Part shown: one piece after another, positions 1-13,300 of the stretch
Position numbering within the stretch: position 1 is the stretch's first letter
Layout: the number at the start of each line of letters is the position of its first letter
Source of the DNA: Phytoseiulus persimilis
Taxonomy: Eukaryota; Arthropoda; Arachnida; Mesostigmata; Phytoseiidae
DNA: 64,000 nucleotides
NCBI GenBank assembly: GCA_037576195.1
Contig: CM075102.1
Coordinates: forward strand, 49,844,745 to 49,908,744
Direction of reading: 5' to 3'
The notes under the pieces: model-generated
The model's input: only the letters and a program-made list of their open reading frames with translations
What the model was told of the DNA's origin: nothing
Databases searched by the model: none
Position numbers and translations under genes: made by a program

Positions 1-3000
1 GGAGACATCGGTCGGCGACCGTTAGTCTGCCTGGGCTGGTTACATGCAGCTTATAAAATGTTGACTCGTATATTCTCGTGCTCCTAAATCTCGTCAGGTT
101 GTCGCGGAAGCGCCGAGACCGATTCTGCGAAACAGAGGCGAGCTCACTTTGTTTTCTCGAGTTCGCCGTCCTGTCCATCGGTACTCGATACAGGCTTTCG
201 GAATTTCAGCTCCATCGCGTTCACTGGCATTCCGCCGTTACAGTGATCAAACCTTCTACGCATTCTTCGGTATTCAATTGCTTTTTCGAGGACTCCACGA
301 AATCCAACTTTAAGAGGGAACGCAGTTAGACAAGCTAGACATCGATATCGATCGTTGGTGAATCCAATTCTTCGATCACCAAAAGTTACTACAGCAACCA
401 CAAAGCGAACCATGCAACGCGTTTTTGTTAAGAATTCCACTTGTAAAAACCCTGAGGCGAAATATCGAAACAATAAAACGATAAAACCCTATGATCCAAC
501 CGCGTTGTCCTTCTTGTCGGCATTGGAGATCGCATCCGAACGCTGTTCCGGATCCCTGGCGGGAGACGTACGGTCTGTGAGCTCTCGAAGGCAGGTGGTG
601 TACTTATTTCAAGTCGAGAAAGCCGAAGACTACGCTGATGGGCATGCTCAGTACGTGCAATATTATTCGTTGTGTTGAAACTGAATGGTCTATCCTGCTG
701 CGTCTCCTCATCTCGATCGAGTAGCGAACGTCTCCGACATGAAAAGGAAAATTTCAATCACCCAACGGGATCTTGAGCTGACACAGCAGCTAGAACTGCA
801 TTTCCGACGAATCGAGAACTTGCGAGTCATCCTTCGAATCGATCGGAACGCGTTGAGGTTGGTACAGGTCTTCGATTCCAATGCCTCCATTAATCGCCCA
901 TGTTCCCAATGGTTCAGCAGGGATGGAGCTCAGCGTCTGAACATCCGAGCATGCCTCCCTGGATGGAAGCTTCTGCCTTGTAGGCACTACGATTCTCGAT
1001 GGGGGGGACGGGTCGCGATTCTCTAGCTGCATTCCGACTGGTTAGTTCAATTATGCCAGGATTTCTGGCGATTCGACATTGAATCAGGATCGCCGCTCCC
1101 ATGCACGCGACCTGTTGCGACGCCGCATGGAGCAAAACACTTCACGTTCCCGGCGAACACACACACTCGGTAGACCTAGACCGACTCCCGCCTCAGCAGC
1201 GCGATCAGAAATGACCGGGGATGAAAAACACACAATGACCGGTCTCAGGAGGGATAGCCCGCTTTCTTGGGGCTGCAGAGATTCCCTCCGCGAAGTTGAG
1301 ACTTGAGAAGATCTTTCCTCGAACCTCCAAATTCATGATGATCTCAGCATAATCGGTAGCGAGGCAGAAGCTCGGAAGCTGAATTCATCGAGGCAGGTCC
1401 CCTTTTTTGGTATGCTTCAGCTGGAGCTCTAAGCTTCCGATGGCTCAGCGGAATGGTTTACCACATGGAGCGAATGAGCAGCTCCTGCAAACTAACACAG
1501 TTTTTTTTTTTTCTAAAAAAAAGCCGTTACGATGTGCTACCGGTGTAGGAAAAATGAGAGGGCCGGTGCCAACGACTCCCTGATCCGATGAACATAATCT
1601 TAGTGAGACAAACAAGACAGACCTTTCGAGCCGAGGGAACGAGTCACGCTGACTCGCGTCATCACGTTCGCTGCAAAGAATTCGAAGATCGAGAGGCGTA
1701 GGTTTTCAGTTACGGTCACTGCTTTGAGCCCTTGGAAAGCAAGACACACAGTTGGTCAGTGACCCAAATGAGCTCAACTCTCGAGGCACTCGGGAGCTGG
1801 TTTGCCCGAGCAGTCGTGAGAGAGTTTGGGGAATCTGCTCCACATAAATCATTCATGCACAGGGAGAACGTGGTCAGAAGCTCAAAGATACGGGGTCCCT
1901 CTCGTCGACAGGAATTTCCGCCAATTTTCAGAGGCCATATCCACACTCCTTGATCAGTGGATCCAAGCTTCGGGGGCTCCGGGGCTTTTGGGAGCTGAGC
2001 TCGGGCCGGCCATAATTTCCGTCAGGCGTATCATTCAGGGGACGGACTTGAGTAGTCTCCTTACAGCAAGGAGTCGGGGGGCTGAACGGCTGTTGGCCTC
2101 CGGCCCCGTTTGTTCTAGAGCCAGCGTAGGCGAACGTTTCCTCCGTTCCTGGACCCCAAATATTGCGAAGCTGCAGACCTGCTTGGAATCCTCGTGCCAC
2201 GACTGGGATGCATTGCCGCCGTTAAGGATCCTCATGCGACGTTGCGGTCCCCTCCTGTAAGCGCGCTACAATCGCTTCGCAACTTTCTACCGCTCGGCCG
2301 CATTCAGTGTTGATGCTCTCCTTCGGTGCACATTCTTCGCGGAGAGCCGACGAGTGCCCAGTCTCTAACATCGCCATGGGTAGTTTCCTGGAATACATGG
2401 GCCAGATTCCACGGGAGGTGAATGTTGCGTGAAATATGAACGTCTGTCAATGAGGCCATTCTGAGAGCTTGGCGGATGTTCAAGAGGACATACCTGCATG
2501 GATCCGACTCAGCGGTCGTTTCCCGAGCAACGACTTCGTGAGCGAGTATGCCAGTTCTGTGGCCAGGCCCCAAGCTGGCCCTTCGCACCCTTCGGCATGC
2601 GAACCCTTCCCATGATTCTGACCATCAACACGGAGTCCGATGAGACGGACGAAGGTTCGATGTCTGTGTTCGGCACTTTCTCGTTTCGTTCGCGGTTCGA
2701 TAACGCACAACTATTAGCGACCCTCAGATTTTCCCAAGGGCTATAAGAGTCTGTTTCCCAAGCAGCTCCTCAGATCCTTGAGAATAACCGATTCCTTGAA
2801 AAGCTTCCAACCATATGTCGAAGGTGCTGTGGGCTCACGTATCCGACAGTTTTTTCGCTGGGGAACAATTGACACGACTCAGTGAGTATCACCCTTACTC
2901 GCTTGGCTGTTGGCCGATTGCACGAAGCAGCCATTTTCGACCTCGACTCTCTGTGAGTTCGAGGTCTCAACAGTGGCATCACTGGGGAAGATCGTTGACC

Positions 3001-4316
3001 TGTGACTTCCGGATGCAATGTTGTTCGAGGTGTACTTGACGGACCAGGCACGTTAGGGCGAGCAACTCGACTGGCCCGACACTCAAGCGGGGCTCCGGCG
3101 CTGGAGTACGCATAGGGGAGCGATTCATGGAACGACTTTCTGCCGCAAGTCGAAACTGGCCAATCGGGCGTCAAAAGGCTCAGGATCTGCAGTCAAGACG
3201 TTCGCCGAAGACCTGACGCTGCTGCGGGATTCCCCCCTGGGCCTGTTCCACCTCTGGTTCTTGCAATGGGCTTCCTGGGGACCGATGACGCAGTGAGCAA
3301 AGCGTCCACGATGGCGAGTTGAATGCAATATCAGCTGTCGGAGAGAATGTCGCTGAAACCGAGGATCGTCTTCAACTTTCCACGTTCCCGAGCTCCTTCA
3401 TTGGGGATTACAACGGTCTGAGAGATGAGTTCGCATCCGGAGTCATCGTTCTACATAGTTCTTTGTCATGCTCATTTTCAGAGCACCATGACTCCCAACG
3501 GCTGCGCCTTCGATCGCTTACCCGCGAGGCTCTCGCGTAATGCTCCAAGTCCCGTAACATACTCATCCGAAGTATCGCCGTGATCCCAGAATGAAAACCG
3601 AACTTCCAAAGACTGAATTCAAGGGCGGGTGACATTCGATTCACAATCCAAGATGGAACATGATGAGTTGCGCGTTGAACACCGCAGTTGAAAACGACGA
3701 TCTGAAGCATCGCTCGGTGGATCGTCAATCGGGTCATTCAATTCGTGTCTTCTGGGAAGATCGAGTGGCTGTCCGCGGAACCCTGAATCACCAAACGAAT
3801 CAACGTCTCGCGAAGGGCGTCCCCCGTTCTCGGAGTTCCGTCCGTGCTCCCTCGAGTATTTTGTACTTCCCCTAGGAATTCCTAACAGCCCACGAGTCTC
3901 CTCTCAGATTTCTCCAATAAGGGTGGATTGTTTTCAGTACGAGTAAGAGGTCCACCATAAACTGAGGCGACGGTCATGTCCAGAGCCCTGAATGCACATT
4001 CTTCGTCCTATCGTGCAGTAACTTCTCAAGAACGCCCGACAACGGACTTGAGAGGGTTTGAATTGAGAAGATCGGTCAGAGCATCTTAAGAAGAATGTCC
4101 AGTCCCCACGTTCAGCCACTCCGAATCATATAGAGTGAGCCTCAAACAGCCACTTCGGAAAAGCGAAAATCACAGCCCGAAGTCGTCCACAACGGAATCT
4201 AGAGGATACCAATGCAGAGCGTCGAACGCATGTCGTGCGCGAAGCACGTTCATCAGTGCATTCAAGCAAACAAAGACTTCAGTCAGTTCGATTCCGAACG
4301 ACGGAAGAGCGGTGTC
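1..4316. other. No gene recognised; intergenic or 5' flank
   Basis: Only short open frames (at most about 145 codons) occur here on either strand. None shows a family motif, a signal peptide or a chain of phase-compatible exons. Many frames overlap on opposite strands, as expected of non-coding DNA that is not AT-rich. A pure T run lies near 1501-1512. The last few hundred bases should hold the promoter and 5' leader of the large secreted-protein gene starting at 4317, but no core promoter element can be named with confidence. Confidence 0.5.
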
Positions 4317-7300
4317 ATGAAGGCCGCTTTCCTGATTTCCTTGTTTGTGGGGCTCGTGCTCCGTGCACACTGTGAAAACGGAACGATTTCTACGAGCACA
4401 TCATCGCCGGGTGAGTAGGGTCACTGATTTTATCTGACGACTTTCGACAGATCGACAGACTTTCGTCAATTACGACTCCAGTGGAAATCGAGACGACGAT
4501 TGATGTTCGGTGGAGCTCTCTCAACGTTTCTTGATGCTACACAGAAAACGATGATGGGGAGTCGGAGATTTCGCGGTCGGAGTTCGAGGAATCGTTCCAA
4601 AACAAGGTGCACAACTCTTTGGAACGGAAGCGCCTTTCCAGATTCCGTCGAAGTTCCCCACCTGCTGCAGGGAGACTTTCATCGGAAGGTTGGAATCTAT
4701 GACCCTTTTGATCACATTCTCGAGATTATTCGTCCGCGTTGAGAGCAATCGGGAGCTCGGATCCAACCGCGCCGTGTTTTCCATGCAGGGTTTTTCCACG
4801 AGTACTCAGTCTCACGAGCAGTCAATTTCGAGGGTCTGTTGCCCGCTTCCGCCCTCAACAACACGGTGTTCGATGTTTTCAAACACCTTGGAAAACTCCA
4901 TCTCGTCGTCGCTCATCGAGCTGGCCGTCTGCAGGTGTACCGTTTCGAGAAGCGTTTCGAGCTTGAACTCGATCATGCTGCCAGTCTCCCCATTGAAAAG
5001 GTTTGTTCGAAACTTCCTCCATGCAGCTCATTCCTCGTCCGGGTGGCTCGACATCAGAGTAAATCGAGACGAGTCTCAGAAGGGGCAGAGAGCACGGAAA
5101 GATTCAAAGAGATAATTCTTTCCGTCAAGGTCCGACATTTCATTAAAAATGGGCGAGTGTGGCTCGTTTGCTTGCACATGGATAACGGGAAGAATACAAT
5201 CCGGACCTACGAGTTGACTGATAGGATAGTGATCCGCCAAACCATTCCACTCGATGCAATCGGAGATTTCGAGGTAAACATTCTTGTGGCGCTCAGGTTA
5301 GGCCAACCGTTACGCTTCTGATGCGTAGCGGCGAGTCCTTGATTCCGGCACAAACCCATGAGATCCGTCGGTCACTCTTGTGTTACTTCCAGCTTGCTGT
5401 GTCAGACGATGACGTTTTCCTGAGCGTCATTCAAATCCAGAGAGAGCTCGATACCGGAACGACAAATGAAGGCGAATTCCGAATCTTTCAGTGGCTACAG
5501 ACAAGTTTCGCGAGGTATCGCGAGCTGCTTCCAGACTCTCTGACGTGATGGATTCAAAGTCTTCAGATTGACTCAAGTTTGGGTGACTCTATCAGTTCGA
5601 TCTCCTTCCAGAACGGCCACTCATCCTGTTGTAGGCGCAACAGCTCTTCAGATCTTCGCTGAGGACGACTCAGGACCCCTGTTCATTGCCATCGCTCAGA
5701 GCCTGGAGCGAAGTCACCCCACCGATTCGCTTTTCCTCATATACAACAAGAATCGGCCGAAAGAACTTCGAAAACTACAGAGTATTCAACTATTCAAGCC
5801 CACTAAGGTGCTCGTTGGATTTTTATGCTCAGCGCGCCTGTTGCAGTGATATTGTCTCAATAACTTGACTGAATTTTCAAAAACCGTCGAATACACCGGA
5901 ATTCGCGACTCCTAATCGGACTTATTGACGCTTTACGTCAATGGAATGCCGCGGAGGACCCAGACTGAATGTCATACCAGGACAGTGAACGCTTCAGGTT
6001 TTGCACTACTCCTCGTTCGGCACACTGTACGTGGCTTTCGTGACGCAGACCGGCGTGACTCTCTTCTGGTTCGATGGTATGCAGTTCATCGAATGGCAAA
6101 CTCTACCTTCTTCCGAGAATGCGGATTTCGTGCAATGGATGCGACTTCCGAATCAAGAAATTGCTTTGGCCGTTGCCAAGGAAGGTCGACTCAGTTTTTA
6201 CAGTCAAGACGCTGACGTGAGTGACGATTGGCCTCGACCTCATCGAAATCGACGATGTAATGCCGCAGTATCGTGAAACCAACAAAATCACATCGGATCC
6301 GTTTTGTCCTGCAGGCAATGTATGGCCTACCGACGGTTGTGGACACGCACCTGTCACAAAAAACGGTCACAGGTTTCCGGTTACTCAACGTGGAGACAGT
6401 CGGTGATATTTGTCTATTCGAAAGTTCTGATTACACGCCTAGTTATCGTCTCCATCTTCTGAAAATGGTTCTGAAAACAGACCGTGAGACCGTGAGTGTT
6501 CCAGGAATCTGTGAGGACATACTTGGCGGACCGCACGGTACTGCGAGCCGGGCGTTTAGTCGAAGGAGCTGTTGATTTTTCCAGGACCCGCTGACGCGAT
6601 GTCTGAACTCTCTGGAAGCCCAGATGATGCGAGTGGATGCAATCATGCTGGGAATCGCCTCGAGGAGCAAGCAGGTTAGTATTAGAACATAGTTTGCGTC
6701 GTTTCCCGAGCGGCCTCCCATCGTGCAGCAGTCGGACTCTCGTATCATAAAATTTGTCAGGTGTGGCAATACGGGGATTTGATCGATCGCCCGCTGGTTA
6801 TCAACGGTACACTGGATACGCAAAAAGTGCCATTGCGAGTACGCAGTGTCAGTCTTCAATTCCACCCCGGTGAGTGCATCCCGTTTGCCCCGAGCTGCTC
6901 CAGAACTGTTTCCTCGACTTCGGATGAGTTGGACTCTCGGGATGCCTATAGAAAGAATGAGCTCCTTTCTCTTCCGAAGTCCATGAGCCCCACGTAGCCG
7001 CTCGGACAGCTCGTCGAGTGCCTCAAAATGAAGACCTCATCAAGCTCCAGCGAGAAACGGCTTCAATGATGGATGCGTCTCGTTCTTTCGAGCGTGCGTT
7101 GACCCTCGTGGCGCGAAGCGATATCACTCAAACCTGGAACGGCACCTACACCTTCGTGAAACCGATCTCCACGGAAAACCTACGTATCGGAGATGTGAGG
7201 ACGAACCCCCGATATGGCATTGTTCAGAGGATGAGTCAGACGCAATTATTCTCTCCTCGTGAAGAAAATGTGTTCACGCGAGAGCGATGTCTGGTTTCAG

Positions 7301-10300
7301 AGCGACATAGGGAGGATAAACGACGTGACAGTGGAGGTTCTGTTGACCAAAGCGGTGAGGAAAGACCGAGACGAGGTGTTCAACAGGCCGTTGTCGATCC
7401 AAGGAGAGATTCACATCGACGAGCTCCACGCTGACGCTGTCGACAAAGTAGACGTAACAGGTGGGGACAGCTTCGTTTGCATCGCTCTGTGGGACTGAGA
7501 GTTCCAGCTTCGTCAGTCCACGTGTTCGTTGGTTACAGATTTGATGCTGAAACACGGGCGTCAGACTGTCACCGGCCGGAAGACCTTCACGAGCGCCGTG
7601 TTTCATGTCGGCTTGGATACTCCTGCGGTCAATCGTCTACCTTTGAATCAAATGTGTTTGGTGGACGCCGAAGAGAAAGTTTCCGGTGTCAAAAAATTCT
7701 CGAGACTGACCATCATCGACAACTTGAGCTTACAGGAATTCAATGGGGTTCGAATTAAAAGATGCAATAGCAATGATATCGATGCACTTTGAGGTGAAAC
7801 TTTTCAGTCCCATGATGCAATTTCTCTCTTACAGCGTGACATCGATAAGTTCCTCAATTCAGCGATCGATACAACGTCCACCAAACCAATTCATATAAAC
7901 GGAAACTGGGCTTTTTCGGGACGACTCGAAATCAAGGATTTACGGCTCCAGCGGCCCATCGCCAGCAGGTGAGCTCAGATCGGCTCTGTGAATGTTACTC
8001 CAAGATTGTTCCGTGTCGAGTGCCCGGGCGAGCTTTTCGCATCCTGGCATCACTTTCCGCTAGCATCATGATTTTCGTTTCACCCTCTCATTACAGATTT
8101 GACATCAACCACATGAAGACCTCCGCTATGACTCTAAATACTCCTCAGAACACCTCGGGCGACTTTCTGTTCCTGAACGCCGTCCGAGTAGAAGGCAAAG
8201 CAACGGTCAGAAGTGTCAACAGGATCAACCTGCTCAAGGATCTGGTCACCCTCAGTACCCTCCAGGTACTTCATCGAAGACGCACAGAGGATCACCATCA
8301 GGTCGTTCCTCGAGCGTAATCAGACTAACTGCGGCTGTTTTCAGACTATCAATGTGCCGCTCAACATCATTGCCCCGATCGAGTTGAGGAATGCCAAAGT
8401 GGATCGCCTCAATGGAATCCCGATCTCGGACTTCCTTCTCACGAGATCCAAGACGACTCAGATAGTAAAGAGCAGAAAAACATTCTTAAGAGAGATAAAG
8501 GTTGTGAAAGGGGTCCAGATGAAGGATGACGTCAAACTCGGGGGAGTGGATCCATCCGAAGTTGCGAAAGGTGAAGCTCGAGTCACTCCCGATGCTTGGA
8601 GTCGATAATGACATGAAGCCAGATAAGCGGGAGAAGAAATGGGACGCACTCTTCGAATCGGCAGGTAATGGACCGGTGTTGCGGGTTCACGAAACGTTCC
8701 GCTTGAGAAACCTCACCATCCTGGGCTCGGTCAGGACATGGAAAGGTCTGAACCACGGGCAGAATTTGAGGAGTCTCAGAGACACCGTATGGATGAGAAG
8801 TGTGCCTCAGGTGAGCCTTGCTCAGACGAGTTCTATCGGTTGAGCTTTGGGAAGAGGAGCTGGAGGACTAACTCTTCTCTGGGTTCGTCAGATCCTTCTT
8901 AGTCCTGTCAACGTCCGCGGAGAAGTGAGCTTCAGACTGCCAGTTGATCCGACTACGGTGAATGGCGTCTCCCTGGAGAAAGACTTGATTCACACGTTCG
9001 GAAATCAACTACTAACGGTGGAGAAATTCCTCGATCTGGATCGAGTCGATTGCAAAAAACTCCGTGCGACAGCCACTCTGATCAACGGGATGGATCTCGT
9101 GAAAACAGTGCAGAATGTGAGTCCCGGTAGTACATCAAGTAGGAACGCACTCTGGCTTTTCATTTAAACCTCCTTGGCTTCGCAGATTGTCACCGTGTCC
9201 GGGAGAGTGCAACATGTCTCGACTCCGATCGAACTTCCTGAGTTGTCGTTCCAAGGTTTGGACGCCAATTTCGTGAACGGTCATAAGCTCTCAGAATTCG
9301 CCGCGAAGCAGGGTGGTGACCCTATCCGAGGTGAGATTCTTTCCTCAGTGTTCATTCCCTCTTCGCATACTTCTCGAACTTTAGCGTCCGCTCGGCTCTC
9401 ATCAGATGCTCCGCACGCTCGTGGAACGGAAACTTGGAGCAAACATATTTTCAGGTTTGGTGGTTCTGGAGGGACCAGTTTCTTTCGAGCATCTCGACGT
9501 ACTCAAAGACCTCTCGGTCGGAGTTCTGAATGACCGGAATTTGGCGAACTTCTTGAGCCAACTCGTTTTCAAACACAACGCCCACACGAGGCCGATCCGG
9601 AACAAATCATTCGTCAATGGATTCAGTGGTACGTTGATCAGCGATGATTGTTGAAATTCAGACGCCGGCATCATATACCGATCGATGACTTTCAACCTGA
9701 GCATCATTTAAGCTGGGAACTTGCTGATTGCAAACGCAACCCTGAACGGAATCCGTCTCCCATCTGTCTTGGCTGGCTTTGCGCTGAAAGATCGAGACCA
9801 AGTATTCAGAGGAAAAGTCATCTTCAAAAAGCCATCGTCGGCTCCTTCACTGGACCTTGGGTTTGTGGCGGGCCACAACGTCACTCTTAGATTGAACAAC
9901 GTAGTTCTGAGCAACAAGCCGTATCAGGAGGTGACAGGGACGAAAACGTTCAACGGGTATGCTTTCTCTGGAAATGTTTCTCAGCCAGAAATACTGAAAT
10001 TTGGAATCGTACCCTAAATTGGGAGCCGGCGCCGTCACCTCATTTACATTTCAGGCCTGTGTTCATCAAAGATCTGATTACGCCACGCGTGAACGGAATA
10101 AATCTTGGAAACTTCCTAACCTATTCGATGAAGAAGAACGGTCATCAAAACGTTTTCAAGAATTCCGTGAATTTCCAAAACGGATTCGAAACGACTCATC
10201 TGACTGTTCGCAAGAAAATTTCTGGCGTCGATCTGAAAAAGGTAACAGCTCCAGGGGACTCGAAATCATCGGAGGATTCAAGAACTCAGACGAGAGAATT

Positions 10301-13300
10301 CCGAGAGACGGGAAATCGTGCCTTACGACATCGAGTTGAAGGTCATGGAGAACCACCTCTTTATCCGTAGATGATCCCGATCACTTCGAAAGAAAATTTG
10401 CGGTTCCCTGGTGGCATAAAGTTCCGAAAAATCTTCGCCGGAGGAGATTTGCAGACCTCTGGATTAGTGAACGGCGTCAACTTTACTCGCGTGAGTTTCG
10501 GCGCCGAGAGGAACCCGAGCGGAAGATATCCTTCCTCCCACACGGCGACAGAGTTTTTGAACATCCGCGACCTCCTCACAGCAAACTGACGATTTTCTCA
10601 TCGTTCTTGGAGCTGCAGCCGTCTGTCGGTCATCGAGCCGATTAGCATTCTACGGATGATAATGGTGGCTCGTTTGAACGATTGCAGCTGAACACCGACG
10701 CTCTGCGGTCCTTCTCATTGGAACCGCAAGTCATCCACAGTCCCGTGCGCTTTCACAGCCTCCGCTGTGACCGAGGGGTGCGGTTGTCAAGAGCAAACGG
10801 CATTGTGATGAAGGATTTCATCGGAGCTCTGAAAGATACGTCCTTGGGCAATGTAATTCACAACGGGTCACTCGTAGTGCCGCATCCCATCGAAGTTCGC
10901 TTGCTTTTGCACAACGAGACGATTTCTTGGGAAGGAGCGGGAGATATTCATTTGGACAAAATTCTTGAGGATGCCGTCTACACGAACCAGCGCCAGGTGA
11001 GCGTCTGTGACTGAAGCTCGAAGGCTTTCAATACCCCAGACAACTACGTAGACCTCGTTTCTAAGACATTAACAGAGGCAAAGTGAGATCTTCACTGTCA
11101 AAGTGCTCTCCGAGAGTTCAAGTGGACGAAATATCACAACGATTACCCTCAGGTGATTACGGCACCGAAATTCGCGAGGAGCCTAAGCGTCGCAAAGATA
11201 AGAGGCGAGAAGGCATCGAATATGTTTGTCTCTGGCAAGCTGAACGGCTTCGATCCCAAGCAGCTCTCGACCCTTGTGAATTCCCGCAACAGAGTGGTAA
11301 CTGCCCCGAAAACATTCGGGAGTTTGAGAGCCTCGAGAGTAGTCCTCAACGGACCAATCAACGGTAGTTTCGATTTTCCTAACAATCTCAACCATGCCTG
11401 ATATCTTGGCTCTCGCGACCAGGCTGTTCCTATTCTTTGGAGCCGGTGACGGACGAACTAATAAAAGTCCCTCGGCCGAACAGGTATCTCACTTCAACGA
11501 GACTTGATTCTTTCAAAGAACACCGAAATCAGAATTCCTATCAGAACTAGTTCGCTCAGGGTCGAACGCGGACTGCACATTGACAACGTCAACGGGCATA
11601 GCGTGCCACTGTTCATGCAAATTCATAACTCTCGAGAAATTTTCGATGGAACCATCAGAATCAAGGTTCCCCTTCTAAGAGTTGATGCCCTGCATGCAAT
11701 GAGGTAGGTTCAGGCTCGAAGGCAACGCTCGAAAGGAGTTCGTATCTTGAGTCCTGCTGCTATCGATGAGACGATCATGGCCCTCGCTCGCTTTCAGCGT
11801 GAATGGGATCGATCGGCGCGATTTCGTTTTCACAGACGAAGAGCGACCCTTAATCTCGGGCAGAAAAACATTCATTGGTCCAGTGACCATTGAAGGAGAT
11901 ATCGTGGATTCACGTGATGGGTATTCGGCGAGCCTCCGTACAGTCGCATGCCCGGACGTGCCTGAAGTGTTAGGGTCACTTGTGAGTATCGAAAGAGAAC
12001 CATTCCAATTCAACCAATCTCAGCGCGAAATCGTGATCATAAACGAGTTGATGTTGAGGAATCACGAGGTTCCAATTCGCGATATGAGACTCTATGCGAG
12101 GTCACTGCGTAGAGGATAATCATGATTATTCCCGCAGCGGTTCTCCGGATCCGTTATCACACCGGCCCTCAACGCAGAAAAACTCGACGGCCTATCACAA
12201 CCCAGAGAAGTTCAAGAAGCATTACTCAGTGAGGTCGCGGGGAAGGCTCGTGAACTAGAATCCAAGAGCATACTCCTCCAAGACTCAAAACATCAGACCG
12301 ACGAAAGCATCCGTCGAATAAAACCCGCTTTCGAAGAATTCGTAGAAGTTCAGAAGATATCGACCGGCCGTTCGCCGGTCGTGTCCATTTCTACCGGTAC
12401 CGAGGCGGAATCTTACCTTAATTCGAAATTTAAGTGTGCCATGATTCCACTATTGCAACAGCAATAACCACCATTCCAGCACCGTCTGAGACATCGTCGA
12501 CGATCTCGGTGCCGTGGGTTCAGACGACATCTCTGACAGTCCATGTGCCGACGACGAGGCACTGCTCCAGAGGAGTCTGCTGCGACCAGCTGGATACATT
12601 AATGTACACTGTCGACGGCCACGGACTTCTACAAGGGCCCCCGCAAGTGACAGCGAACAAGAGGTAGGTCTCCCGGAGACTCTTTTCTTGAGTTCTATCG
12701 CGATTCCACGTCGATCGGATTCCTCGTTCCGTGAATGGAAGTCACCGAAAAAAATATTGGATATGAGTCCTGATGTCGAGAATCTTGCCAGGATCTTCGG
12801 GATGTCCGATACTTCCAACGGAAGGCTCTCGATTGTAACGAACACATCGTCGACTTCCATGGCATGCGCCCCCGCGATTCCGGAAACAACGGAAGTTTTC
12901 CAAACGAGTCCATCCAAAGTGCGAGGGAACTCTCGCTTTCCGGCGTTCTCCGATACGGAATCGGCGTACCTCATAAACGCATTGCCCTTCAGCTTTCAAC
13001 GCAGAAGTTTCGTGCTCCTGGCGTACGGATTTAGCAAGCACGGTAAGATTGACGCCTAAAAGTTCTCTGAGAGAATCACGAGCGATTTCTTCGAGGGAAG
13101 CTCCATCACCCCACTGTGAACCAACCCGCCGGGATGCGTGAAACCTCGCAGTATGTGGTGTGTAACCTAGGGAGTTTCGTCACAGGCTCGTCTCGTCCTG
13201 GTCTACAAATCCTGGAACGGAGCCCATCGGGCCTGTTCAAAAAGATCGCATTCGAGCCTTTGGATAACATAGCAGCCGTCGATGTCATCAGCACGTCGGA

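Noticed and set aside
12450..12974. 174-codon minus-strand frame
   Set aside because: Antisense to coding exons of the large secreted-protein gene.
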